Of a stretch of 64,000 bases of DNA, positions 23,777 to 37,102 are shown in pieces. Below the pieces are notes generated by a model that had not been told where the DNA came from, did not search any database, and worked only from the letters and a program-made list of their open reading frames with translations. The DNA lies in contig OX463785.1 in assembly GCA_949825025.1 (NCBI GenBank), positions 18,291,971 to 18,355,970 of the forward strand. The letters are read 5' to 3'. A program made the position numbers and the translations under genes. How positions within the stretch are numbered: position 1 is the first letter of the stretch; each line of letters opens with the position of its first letter. The stretch comes from Siphlonurus alternatus. Lineage: Eukaryota > Arthropoda > Insecta > Ephemeroptera > Siphlonuridae.

Positions 23777-25312
23777 CACTACTAAGCCGTCTCATAGGTC
23801 ATTACAAGACAAACCTAGCAGTGCCTCCTCGACCCCAGCGCTCCGCACTCTCGTGCAGTAAACTCCAGGGCTGCCTTTTATTTTATCGGTGCACCTCACC
23901 AACCTCCCCATGGGCCCGAAGTAGACGGAGGGAGCCCAGCAACACTGCCTTCTGCATGGCATCCGCCAGCCGCTCAGCGGATCCACGGCAACCTGGTATT
24001 TGCCGCAGCCCTGAAACCAACGAGTCGGGAACTCCACCCATCACCCCAACCAAAAGAACGACCAACACAACCGAATGTCCAGCATAGCTCTGCCGCAAGT
24101 CCATGACAAGATCGCGGTACTTATCGCGTTTTTCGGCATACTTTTCCGTGAGGTTCTGGTCCGAAGGAGCAGAAAACTCCACCACGGTCAACGCCTTCTT
24201 GTGCTTCTCAAGTACCACGATGTCCGGCTTGTTGGCATGGAGCTTGCGAGTGGTGGGAAACGAATAGTTCCAGAAGATCTTCACCTGGTCGTTTGCCACC
24301 ACTGCCTCAATGTCCCCAGGAGCGTATGGTATGACAGGTGAATCGTCAATACCAAAATGGTGCCTCAGATGGAAATAAAGCACCCGCAGTGCAGAATTGT
24401 GCCTCTCGATGTAAAGAGTACGGGCATAGAAAGGACATGCAGAGAGAAGATGCATGGTGGTCTCGGGAGAACAGAAGCACGCCCGACATCTGGTGTCCAG
24501 CTGACGACCAAAGATCAACTGCTGGTACACCAGGGATGTGAACACACCATCCTGCATCTTGATGATATTGCTCTCTGACACGGAAGTCAGCCCAGAGGAG
24601 CGAAGAAAGGCAAAAGTACGCTCCCTGCAAAGGCCCTGGCTCTCGATGTTCTTGTAGAACACGCTATGCATGCTCTTTGCCATGTGCCCTCGCAAAAGAA
24701 GACGCACCTCCGCCTCCCTCACCCTCTGCTTGGCGAGAGCCCGAGGCAAACCTGCAAGGTTTACTCCTGGCCTCGACTCCGGCTCCACCAAATCCAACTG
24801 TACTCCCAATGCCCATGCCGCCCTTTTTGCTGCACTGAACAAAAACGCTCCACTGCCCCACAACTCATGCCCATACACAAGTTGAAGATGGGGATCTGTG
24901 CTTGTTACCACACGACACGCCATACTGATAACCATTCGGTTGTAGATGTTCTCAACTCCGAGCAACCCTCTACCTCCCTGATTACGTGGAAGGTAGACCC
25001 TCTCAACAGAAGCCCGCTTATGGTGGCTCAAGTTTGAAGACATGACTTTCCTCGTGATGGTATCGAGGCCCTTCAGCTCTGCCACGTTCCATTTCATGGC
25101 ACCAAAGGTGTAGAGCATGACAGGGATGGCTAGCATGTTGGTCGCTTGGATCTTATTGCGACCCGACAACCTGGAACTCCAGATCTTCTTCAGGCGTCGA
25201 ACATACTCCCCACGAAGCACCTTCTGGCACAATCCTGTATCCTGAACGTGACTTTCACTCACGCCCAGGTACTTGTACCGTGCTAAAGTAAAAAAGTGTT
25301 AAAGTAAATATT
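23711..25312 (-). mobile_element. 5'-truncated RLE-type non-LTR retrotransposon with 14-bp TSD
   Basis: The minus-strand element ends in a poly(A) tail (T run about 23725-23774). It is bracketed by perfect copies of ttaaagtaaatatt at 23711-23724 and 25299-25312. It keeps only the 3' end of its single ORF, a ~107-bp 3' UTR and the tail. Between the 5' coding junction (about 25286) and the TSD lie roughly 12 bp of filler. The right flank is an (ATT)n run, which on the element strand is a TAA-type repeat. The R2/R4/Dong group is indicated by the C-terminal CCHC and RLE endonuclease. Confidence 0.93.
23883..25286 (-). pseudogene. Non-LTR retrotransposon ORF, C-terminal part (RT end, CCHC, RLE endonuclease)
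   Basis: An open frame of about 467 codons with no ATG at its beginning: the first visible residues, ARYKYLGVSES, are the late reverse-transcriptase YKYLGV motif, so the N-terminal DNA-binding and main RT parts are lost by 5' truncation. Counting from the Val at 25262 as 1: RNQGGRGLLGVENIY at about 93-107 is typical of the R2/R4 thumb region. CRAC...H...C at 259-276 is the CCHC knuckle. KPDIVV at 345-350, E362 in VVEFSAP, and EKYAEKRDKY at about 373-382 form the PD-(D/E)xK restriction-like endonuclease. The frame has no internal stop or frameshift, which implies recent insertion. Ends at TAA 23883-23885. Not expected to be expressed as a functional protein. Confidence 0.92.
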
Positions 25313-26654
25313 ATTATTATTATTATTATTATTTTTTTTTTTCAATTTATAATATGTTATCAAAGTTAAATACACGCAGGTAAATTCAATTTCATATCAA
25401 ACTATATTTCTACTATAAACTACTAATATACCTTTTTTATTGTACACCGTTAAAAGAAGTAGTGATATTATTCATTATATATATATGGAAAATATGAGTG
25501 TATAATATAGAAAACTTATCAAAATCACTGTTTTAAAAAAAAAGTTTCCCTCACAATTATTTTTTCGGAAATAATTTAATGGTTGGCTATAAGGATTGTA
25601 ATATTTTTTCAGAAATTTTGAAGCAATTAGGGCAGTATTTGACAGTATTTGGGCAGTATTTTAAATGAGTTTTGAGTCTTCTCAAACTCCCCTCCCCCCT
25701 CCCTTGTAGCCTTCACATTTAACTGGTTCATGGTGGTGTTTTTTAACGCTCTCAGTCATTGGTAGTCGGTTTGTAACGAAGGACATCACTGGCCGAGCCG
25801 AGCCGAATGACTTCCGATCATGAGCCATGAGTTAAATGTGACGGCAAGGGTAAAGTTCAGTTCCCGAGAGAACTCTTTCGTTTGACTGTATATATAAACA
25901 AGGTGTTGGCTGTTATTATTGATTTTCCAATCAATATTTTTTATGTTCATATTCAATATATCATCTGTCATTAATATATACAGCAATCAATACCATTGTA
26001 TTATAACGATGCTAATTTTTATAGAGCTTTTTGTGATGATCGTAACAAAAGAAACGACAGTGAATTATTTGTTCTCGACAAATTATCAATTATTCATATC
26101 AATTTCATATTGATTGTCAATGAATTAAAAAAAAATGACGCATGATTTAACAAAAAAATAATAACTTTTAGATATTTCTAAAATAAAATTCATGAATTTA
26201 GAATTGTCTTTACTTGTTAAAATTGATTGGGGTCTTTTTTATTTGAATCAAGAGCTTATTCTCTTCTAAAAAATACCAAGAGATATATTAAATTTTATAA
26301 CTATATAGGGAGTTTACAGGCAATGGGAAATTTCTTTCAAATTATATACGACACGTATATTTTGTATTTGTACTGTAATAAATTTTTGAATAAAGTAGTT
26401 TAAAATCATAATTTGAAACCTTACAAAAGATAAAATCAAGATAAAATTAGTTTCAGGTTCACTTCTTTCACAATATTAATAAATTCTTGGAATATCCAAT
26501 TATAAGTTTATAATTATAAACTAGAAATACTGTATAAAAGCTGAAAGTTGTATTATACCCGCAATCCTTTCTTACTCCCTCATCCCCATAATATACCCAA
26601 TCTTTGCCCTGTCCTGCAAGCTTATAGAGGCTTCAAGAGTTCCTCGGAGGAAAA
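25313..26654. other. Intronic AT-rich DNA
   Basis: Begins with (ATT)n then a T run. A possible decayed foldback lies at about 25709-25853 (cacatttaactggttcatgg and ccatgagttaaatgtg). A fragment resembling the 26655 repeat (aatcaagagcttattctctt) lies near 26246. No exon. Confidence 0.5.
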
Positions 26655-26882
26655 ATTTTCTCCATAATTCACCATGTTTTTTTGTTCTCAGTAACTATCA
26701 GAGTTATTAATATGAAACCTCCTCTTACCCTCCACCCCAATAGGAGTGTTTTCATTTGAATTAAGAGCTTATTTTCCTCTAAAACATCTTTAATGCCAAA
26801 ACAACAATATCGAGTTTTTTTACATAGGTTTGGATAGGATGGTGGGAACACCGCAAAATTAGCTGACTTGAAGTCTATATTG
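26655..26882. repeat. Interspersed repeat, copy 1 (pair of 48501-48806)
   Basis: Shares ttttctccat, tctcagtaac, gcttattttcctctaaaa, tctttaatgc, ttttacataggtttggat and agctgacttgaag in order with 48501-48806. No ends, tail or coding capacity are evident. An unclassified interspersed repeat. Confidence 0.75.
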
Positions 26883-27909
26883 GAATTGCATTTCTTAGGA
26901 GGGGGGGGGGATAAAATTATACATCCATTCAAATTGCATTGAACTATACGATAAAAATAAAAATAATTTGTAATGTAAGTTAAAGATTAAAAACATAATT
27001 GCTAATTATTTCCTGACGGAAACCGTAAAATGTTTTTACACCTAAAGATAAAAGACAAATTAAATTGACTATTAATTAGTCTGATCAATTAATGAAAAAA
27101 ATAATTATAGGATCAAATTATTGAGTTATTATTTTTTAGTGTTTTTTAGATTCTGATTTGACTCAATTTTTACTAAAGACACCGCAGTCCCAATGATATT
27201 CTTTCAATTTTGCAAGAACTTGAGCCAACTTTTTTTTATTTTTATTTTTATAAAGGTGTCCTGAAGAGATGAGAACAATTTATCATCTACTAAGGATGGT
27301 ATCCTTAGTGTATTAAGCTGAAGTATGTGTGTAAATTTTGTCACAAAAAAAAAAAAGAATAAAAATAATTTTATTAAAAATATAGAGGAGACGCTAAAAG
27401 CTCTATTATCATCAAAGAACATCATTGCTAAGTGGACGTTTGAACTTTTTGTAACAAACTATATTACTTATAATAGAACTTAAGAGCCCTATGACCATTT
27501 CGCAGTTAGCATTGCCTTAGTAGTGTGATATGGCTGCATAAAAAAAAATACTCCAGCATACGAATGTTAGAGATAATATCAGATGAAAAAGCACCTGTGA
27601 CGTCACGTGTACCCATTCTGCGGCGACGGTATAGGGAAATCCCTGCAAGAGATAGGTTCACTCTAGCTGCAACCATGGACACAATTTTAATTCTGGAATG
27701 TTGAAATTTTAACACGGCAGTCTTGATAGTATTTGTCAAATATCCTAAAAGATTTTTTTTATGACATTCATATAGACTGAGTTACAGCATAAATGTATAT
27801 TAAAACAATGTTAATTTTTGTTACTTTTTTAATTCTTAATTAAATGAGAAAATTGAAGAGAAAAAGCTCTTCTAAATTTCATTTTCTTATTTGTCAAATA
27901 AAAGAATCT
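26883..27909. other. Intronic DNA without gene
   Basis: No exon recognised. TGACGTCA overlaps a CACGTG E-box at 27598-27608 (tgacgtcacgtg) in a GC-richer patch near 27590-27680. This could be regulatory, but only the motif is visible. Confidence 0.4.
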
Positions 27910-28037
27910 GGGGGGTCTTCAAATAACACCACTTAACCTAAACTTAACCTAAGACTGTCTTAGCGCAACAATAAAGAATACGCTAAGACTGTCCTAATTT
28001 TAAGATTGTTGTAATTGGTGTTATTTGAAGATCCCCC
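27910..28037. mobile_element. Foldback MITE (~128 bp)
   Basis: ggggggtcttcaaataacac at the left pairs with ggtgttatttgaagatcccc at the right; taagactgtc and gacagtc-type blocks pair inside. Non-coding palindrome. Confidence 0.85.
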
Positions 28038-31000
28038 TGAATCCTTGCAACTTATTGTTATATATAGCTTAATATATTTTGAATACTGCTTTGTAGTAAT
28101 ACACTCTGGAAGTGGACTTATGACCTTTTAGTAACAAAACAATGACGTAAAAACTTAACTTAGTTACATATTATGTTTGTTGCAGTTTTTTTTATGTAAT
28201 TTTATATTACACAGTTAAACTACCTCTTTGCAATAATGCACTACTGTAAGTGGTTTAATGTTTTTTTTTTATATAAATATATTATATACTACATTTTTAC
28301 CTTGAATACTACTTTGTAAAAGCATGTATAATTTAATTGCATACGTGTACTAAAACTACTGTAAATGGATTACCGGGGGAAAATAAATTTAAAAAAATAT
28401 ATAAATATATTAATTTGTGGAAAAAAAATGAAACAATGTAGGAAAAAAATCGATTGAATTATTTTTCAAAATTGATAAAAAAAAAATATAACAGTGTTTT
28501 CCTGTTATAAAGTTAATTTTTTCAATAATTTTTTCTACTAAAAATATTTCCGAAATACATTTTTTTGCTTTTATTTTGAGAATTTTTATATTATTAAATA
28601 TAACATATTTAATAATATCGAAGGCATACACAAACCGTTAATTTAAATATAGATTTTTTAAGTCTTGAAAAAAGTGTCTAAAATCAAGACTTAAAAATGT
28701 GTTCTAACTGATGAGAGCAGTAAATTAGAATAAATTTTAATAACTGTAATGATGCAAAATGACGTAAAATTATCTCTTAATATCATACAAGTAAACAATT
28801 GATAAATACTTGCCACCGATTATTTTTTCTAAGGCGCATAGATACCCTTTTTATAGATACTCTTATTTTCTTTTCTATCATATTTTTATCGAGTTGACGC
28901 CCTAAAATGTTGTTAAAACCATCTGTAAATCTTGTCAGCAGGGTTATAAATAATGAAGCGGAAATTGCACTATTTCTCAAAATATTGAGCTTCAACCTCT
29001 CTAATAGACTATACTGTTATTTTGTTATTTTTATAAATCAATGGTATTCAAAACGTAATATAAAATCTGTATTTTTCCTTGAATTCTAATCTTGTTGTGA
29101 ATTCAATTATATTTTGCATACATGTACTGTTTGTAGTTAGAATAAACATTTTGATTTAAGGATGAATCTCAGTAGATTGATATCTCGCAATCGTTGTGCC
29201 TGAAAGCAACAAGACTTGCAGGGGACTTAGAACTCACCATCAATAGGTGGCATACAAATTTTGAAGTGAATCTGTCGTATCATTTTTTTGAACACTGAGG
29301 TAAAATTTTAACATTAGCCTTATGGACGGAAACTAAAAATAGAGCTGTTATAAGAAAACTACCTGATTGAATTTGCTCAAACCATAAGCGATTAAGTTTT
29401 AAAACATTCTTGATATTAAAATTTATTTCATTCGATTCCGTAGTAGAGAAATATTCTCAGACTCCGGCAGTAACTTAGATTGATCGTTACAGTATAAACA
29501 TTTTCCACCTTCTTTTGCGTACGATTTTTGTGGTATAAATTTATATTACATTTATTTTTATTAGACAAGCAATTCGTCTATGGCACATAAATTTTTTTTT
29601 ATGTAATTAAATATATTTTAAATCAAATTTGAAATAGAGCTATAATTTACAGAAGTATCATTGAAATGCTTTGAAATGTTTATCTGATGGTTCTACAAAG
29701 TTATCACTTTTATCAGCAGTAAATATAGAAAATATCGATTGGTGTAAATGTCTATGTATAGAACATGTTATCTATTCCCATATGTGCAAACTAAGTTTTA
29801 TCTATGAAGAGCAATATATTTTTATACATCACAACATTACTTTCAAAATAAATAAGTTTAGCAATTTTGTTTTGAATTTTCATGAGTAAAAAAAATACTC
29901 TTTGAAACTTTTTTCATGTTCTATAGTATTGATTTTGTTGCAAAACACACAATATAAAATAAGATGTGTATAAGATTGTTTTTTACATATTTTCTCTTTT
30001 TAGTGAAATAAAAATACTTAATTATGAAATATTTTTATATCAACTTAAAATATTAATATATGGTCTTCATTTGAATTGAATTATAATGTTTTGAAGAGTT
30101 TATCAATAAATGAGACCGGTAGAATTTGATTCGTGGTAAATCAGAATTAGTCTTTTTCAGTAAAAATAATATAATATTAACAAAAATGTTAAATGTGTGA
30201 TGTACTGCTGAAAAAAAAAAAAAAAAAAAATACAGAGAAAAATGTAACCCAGACAATTTTTACCCCCCTCCCTAAAGAGAAACAACTATTTTTAAAATAT
30301 CAAACTAGATTTTGCTCTAATCCTCAATTAATGTAATGAGAATTAATATAATTTATCAGTTGTACAGTCAGTTGTATAATAATTTCCATTTACAGCCTTG
30401 TAAACCATTCCCTGTATAAATAACATAAAACATGATGATTAACAAGGCTGAAAGTGGGATATTTTCTAAGGCGACAAGTATACATTGATTCTACATGTAT
30501 CTGCACTATCTCAGAAATCATGACAGTCTTTTCATCACCGTTCACAGATATATAATCAAATATTTTCTTCAAAACTCCCTCCTGATTTTCTTTTAAAAAC
30601 AAATTCAATTTTGGATTCATCTTCAGAACTAAAATTCAATTTATTTATCAAATGTAGTAAAATAGACCATTTGTCTTAAAGGAGAACATTATCAATATAT
30701 AAATATCAACGAAAATTACAAGTTCAAATGCAAAACCAATCGTATGTTTCAAATGTACCTTTTTTATAATAATTCACCTCAAACTCAGGTAGACTATTAA
30801 TAACAGATGTTTCCTGTTTCTAAAATTTTCCAACAAAAAATTATAAAATATTCTTTTATATTACATGTATCGATCATTACATTAGAAGAAAAATTATTTT
30901 ATCAAAAGATAATGAAACACATTCGGAGTAATGAAAAACCATAGAAAACTACATGCTGTACATTTTAATACAAAGTGATGGAGTTTTTTTTTCTCTTTGT

Positions 31001-31626
31001 GAGCTTTTAAATCTGTAAGAACTCTGTTTGGCGCCGGCGCTTGTATTTCCGACGGCTAATTTTGCTCCCTGAGTGACGACGTGCCGAGAGTTCTTTGAGA
31101 GCTTTGCAGCACCCACAGGCATCATACAGTCCGCTTCATAAAAACAAGAACTAACATGACACTATTATATACAATTAATCTCGCTGTAAGACAGGAAAGC
31201 AATAAGAGATTATTGTTGGTGGGGGTAGTAGCAATCCGTTCTTTTATTATTTTCCCATACACTTGGTATGTCATTCTCTTAACTCCTTCCACCCTCCTGA
31301 TTTTGTTTATGATGAAATATATTAGATCTGTTTCTAGACCCTGTCAAATACACGTTTTCTGCACCCGATTGACCAAGCATTTGGACATAAGTTCGATCGG
31401 GTGCAGAATGTGCAGGTTTTCCTAACAGATTATATATGTTATGAGTTCAATGTACAGTAAATTTTTTAGGGTTAATATTTTAAATTAAATTATGCATGAA
31501 GATACTTTTTACAAGTAATATTTTTTAAATCAGATTTCTTTCAGAAGACATAGAAGTTTTGAAGTTTTAACTATTTTAAAACAATATCATTTAAGTAATT
31601 GTATTTGACGAGCAAAGGATGATATG
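28038..31626. other. Intronic AT-rich DNA
   Basis: No exon recognised. A GC-rich patch at about 31028-31135 (ttggcgccggcgcttg) has no ORF. A 12-bp inverted repeat, tctgcacccgat and atcgggtgcaga, lies at about 31353-31408. A-run at about 30211-30230. Confidence 0.45.
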
Positions 31627-31715
31627 ATTATGATGATAAAATAAGTTGAAAAATTGTCGGACTTTTGGCAAAGGTAAAATTCCGACAATTTTTCAACTTA
31701 TTTTATCATCATAAT
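31627..31715. repeat. Perfect 35-bp hairpin, 19-nt loop
   Basis: 31627-31661 is exactly complementary to 31681-31715; the arms end ...aaaaattgtcgga and tccgacaattttt.... The perfect pairing and small loop are unlike a typical animal pre-miRNA, which has mismatches, so a very young foldback or a replication-derived inverted duplication is favoured. Confidence 0.9.
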
Positions 31716-32226
31716 ATAATTTATATAATAGAAGTTCATAATAAATTATAGATAGAGAACTAACCAACATTGCAGATTTTTTTTTATGTAAGTTAATATT
31801 TTGTATATTGCATTAATTTTGTATACATTTTAAATATATTTATCAACCAACACTGCACAATAAGAATTTTGACATTTTATCATTATATTTGGCATAAAAG
31901 AAAAAAAAAGCTTCATTCCACATATCAAATCCCCCAAATGAATGACGCAATTAAATGAAATTGAATTAGTCTGATCTTCGTATTGTTAAAATCAATCATT
32001 AAAGGAACAATTTCAACAAAAGAAGTGGAAAAAACGCGTAAAAACTTGTATGAAGTTCACTCAAAAAGGAAAATATATATACAGGATTTCATTGGTCAAA
32101 CTGAATGCTTCGAGCAATTTGTTTTGTTTTTTCTCTGTGTAGTTTCACAAAGTTGAAGAGTGTAGCTGGCAGCATTGCAGACTCCAGTGATTTGTGAAGT
32201 CAGACGACATTTTCTGCTCTCTTTGT

Positions 32227-33934
<1,708 letters not shown>

Positions 33935-34097
33935 CGGCGGTCGAGGCGTGTCTCTCCCAGGGGCTGCGACGTCGCGCGCTCGGACTTTTCAAGACAAGCT
34001 CCACCACCGCGCTGCTACACAAGGTGGGCAAGAGCTTCACACCGGCAGCGGTCATCTCTCTGAAGGTGCAGGAGATCGACAACTCGGACCCTAACAG
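33935..34097 (+). CDS. SGSM-like exon B (RUN domain)
   Basis: A 163-nt exon after ttgtgttttag and before gtgagc. The first two bases complete the split Ala codon from exon A, then comes AAVEACLSQGLRRRALGLF, matching the AAVEACVLHGLRRR region of vertebrate SGSM proteins. It continues with LLHKVGKSFTPAAVISLKVQ, equivalent to the conserved MKVGKNFPPAEDLSRKVQ. Visible residues 26-79, ending in phase 2. GC content is well above the flanking introns. Antisense ORFs over this exon are shadows. Confidence 0.95.
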
Positions 34098-34816
34098 GTG
34101 AGCACTCTGAAATATTAGGAATGGGCCTTCAGCACTTTTATTATCAGTTTACAATGAGGAATTTTTTGGATTCAGTATATACATTAAATGGGCTAATTGA
34201 AGTTCTTATTGCATTACAAATTCTCTTGAAATTCCCCAAATTTAAAGCAGAAAAATACTACTTAAAATCAAAACGTAGTAGTCTTGAATTAAAATGAATA
34301 GTTAACTTTTTAAAGTGTTTATTTTGATAAAATAGTTACAATTAATAAAACATTATTTTGTTTCAATATATATATTTTTAATATTTTGAAATGTTTTTAT
34401 TTGATATTAACAATTTTATTATTTAATAAATTGATAATTTATGTCAAACTCAATTTTTAAGTTTATTTTTCTTTCAAACATCATGCAGATCAATCAATGA
34501 AGGCTTTGATAACAGTTTAAATAATAAACGCGACAAATAAGATTCACTATCAAGTGTATTAATACAATATAATAATTTATTATTGGGTTAAAGATAACGA
34601 TTTGTAACCAAAATTGTAGGTGACTGAAAAAGGCAAATAATGCCATATGCAATGTGAAAAAACACGTTCTTTTTCTTGGTCCGTTTTTTAGAATAGACCC
34701 GGCCGTATTTAGCCATGCATGAAAAAACACTAAAACGTCAAAAATGTCATATAAAACACACAATAAATTATATAGAATACAATTATAATACAAGAAAATA
34801 AATTATTTTGTAACAG
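34098..34816. other. Intron B-C
   Basis: 719 bp of A/T-rich intron. Nothing recognisable apart from the splice sites gtgagc and ttttgtaacag. Confidence 0.85.
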
Positions 34817-35020
34817 GCGGTCTTCTTCGAGCGGTGACAGTACCAACCGTCTGCTGGGAAACAAACCACCCCTAACCAAGAAGAACTCGAGCGGGGTGCT
34901 GAGCGGGGGTAGTACGGCCTCCAACCAACCCCCACCCACCCCAAGGTACCTCTGGTTGAGATTGGCACTCTTCGAGAAACAGCTGGCCAAGATCATCGAT
35001 CATCTCGTACAGAACAGCAG
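34817..35020 (+). CDS. SGSM-like exon C (RUN domain with Ser/Pro-rich insert)
   Basis: A 204-nt exon between ttttgtaacag and gtacgt. The first base completes an Arg codon. Visible residues 80-125 are a Ser/Gly/Pro-rich stretch (SSSSGDSTNR, SGGSTASNQPPPTP), unlike the coiled linker of the vertebrate proteins. The conserved RYLWLRLALFEKQLAKIIDH follows, matching the vertebrate LWIRTALFEKVLDKIVHYL helix of the RUN domain. It ends in phase 2 inside the NSSKYYEK motif. The Ser-rich part is probably a flexible loop that tolerates variation. Confidence 0.93.
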
Positions 35021-37034
35021 GTACGTCTGGTCTTAAATTTCGTTTCATCCATTATGTATGATATACTCCATTTGAATACAAATGTCCTAGAAAAAGGTGG
35101 GGGTGAGGTTAGATCAGGGTAAAACGAAACACGTATAAGCAAACTGTACAAAGCATCCAGTAAAAACTCATTAAAAAAATATTAGTTGATAAAAATGTAC
35201 CAATATATTTTCTCTGTAACCAAATGGTCATTAAAAAAAAAGTTTTCATTCAATATGTATTCAAATTAAAAAAAAAATTATTATTTACGTATTGAACGAG
35301 TTTGTTCAAAAATTGTTTTTTAACAATGTATGTGATAAACATAAATCAAATGATAATAAATTTTTAATTTTGCATTTTTATTAGGAAAATGTTGCTATAT
35401 GAATATTTATATTTTTTTTATATATAAAATTTTTACATAATTTTTAAATTATATTATAAAGAATTTCATCGATGGTGTATTATGGTGTACGGTTTCACGT
35501 ACTCTAATGTATCCTCTAATTATTGATGAATAATAAATGAAGGAATAAATATAAAGATAAACTATAATTTGAAATGGACATAACATAAAATTTTCTAAGC
35601 AGTTGCAACGCGTAACAAATATTAGTATTATATACATAATTAACTTGAAAGGCAGAACCTACACTTAAGTATCTTGAAGTTGGAATTATTTAAATAACGT
35701 CACGATGTAATTAGGTTAATGTAAATGGCGTACTCTTGTGTACGTATAGGGAGTGGTGAAAAGCCCCTCGAGTACACGTCAGTCTATTTTTCTTCCTTCT
35801 TGCAAAATATTTACATGAATCCTCCATTATAGCAAAAATAACAAACCATATCCCAACAGAACTTATGAAAATATACTAGTTCCCATAAAAAATATAATAT
35901 TATTATTATTTTTTTTTTTACTTTTTACTGTATATAAACATTCAATTCAAATTATGTCTCCAGAGATTTTTAATTTAAAAGAATTTTTTTTAAAAGGTAC
36001 TTAGAAAGCTTTCAATTTATTCTGATAAATTAGCCAGACTTTATACAGTTTTTATTTAAAAAAATGTTTCATACTTGAAACGTTTAATGGTTAAAGAAAA
36101 TTTCACTTCTTCCTTTAATTATTCATTCCTTCTTCTATATAGTATCACTGCGTTTACATGATGATGTTTAATACGCATTCATTGACGACGGATAATGTTA
36201 TTCTTATGAGGCGTCGTCAACGGATACGTATTAAACACCGTCATGTAAACGTAGTAAATGTTAAAATGTTTTTAGTTCAACAGCACAGCTCTGCCATAAT
36301 CCTTTCTATCCCAGTACTGAAGATGTCAGACCCTACTCACCATATACCAAGTTCTTAATTTGTTGTAAAACTTAATTAAAATAATGACATGTTCTATCTA
36401 CATTTACAGTCTAATAAAGTATAAGACAATAAGATAAAATTTCCACACGAGAAGGAAATTATTCGTAAAATTAATATTTTAAAATTACAACTATTAAATT
36501 CTATTTAATATATGAAAAAGTACACTTGTTTTTCTTGTTTCATATTTGTAGATTTTGTATTTTAAATTCAAATATTGAGATTATGCTCCATAACAATATT
36601 ATTTATTTCACATAAAACTAATATCTCGATTTGTACAATATTATTTATATTGAGGGCTTGCATGGTGCCAAAAAATTGATAATAACCTTTCATGTTTTGA
36701 AAATATAAGAAACTCTCTTTTAGTGAGAGACAACGATCATTGAACAATGCGGCCCTAAATTATATTATTATATCATTGTAATGGACGACATGAATTTTTG
36801 TGAATTTTTATTTTCATGAATTTTTATTGCATACTTGGATTTTAAGTCTTTTTCAATGCGATTTTAAGTGTATTAAACGTTTAAAAAAATTACAGTATAA
36901 AAGTCGTGGTCCTCCATTTTAATATGCAGTACAAATTTTCATTTAACAGTATTATTGAATTTCCTATTATAAATACAGGTAACACATGTAATTAATTCAC
37001 GTCAGTTAACCCCAGAACAATGAATGTGTTACAG
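35021..37034. other. Intron C-D
   Basis: 2 kb of A/T-rich intron with one 111-bp foldback MITE at 36146-36256. Splice sites gtacgt and gtgttacag. Confidence 0.85.
36146..36256. mobile_element. 111-bp foldback MITE, copy 1
   Basis: cactgcgtttacatgatgat at the left pairs with catgtaaacgtagta at the right; the arms run about 43 bp to gacgac and gtcgtc. It is over 90% identical by eye to 59985-60095 and the same length. Non-coding. Confidence 0.92.
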
Positions 37035-37102
37035 CAAGTACTACGAGAAGGACTCGTTGGTTGCTGATCCAGACTACGGCTCCATCCTCAGCTCCCTACT
37101 CG
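37035..37102 (+). CDS. SGSM-like exon D (RUN domain)
   Basis: A short 68-nt exon between gtgttacag and gtaagc. It encodes KYYEKDSLVADPDYGSILSS (visible residues 148-170), equivalent to the vertebrate SKYYEKEALLMDPVDGPILASL. It ends in phase 1; the Val or Gly codon that follows depends on which acceptor exon E uses. The size and both phases fit the neighbouring exons exactly. Confidence 0.94.

Noticed and set aside
23821..25037. Several plus- and minus-strand ORFs over the LINE
   Set aside because: Shadows of the minus-strand retrotransposon frame, which alone carries the family motifs.
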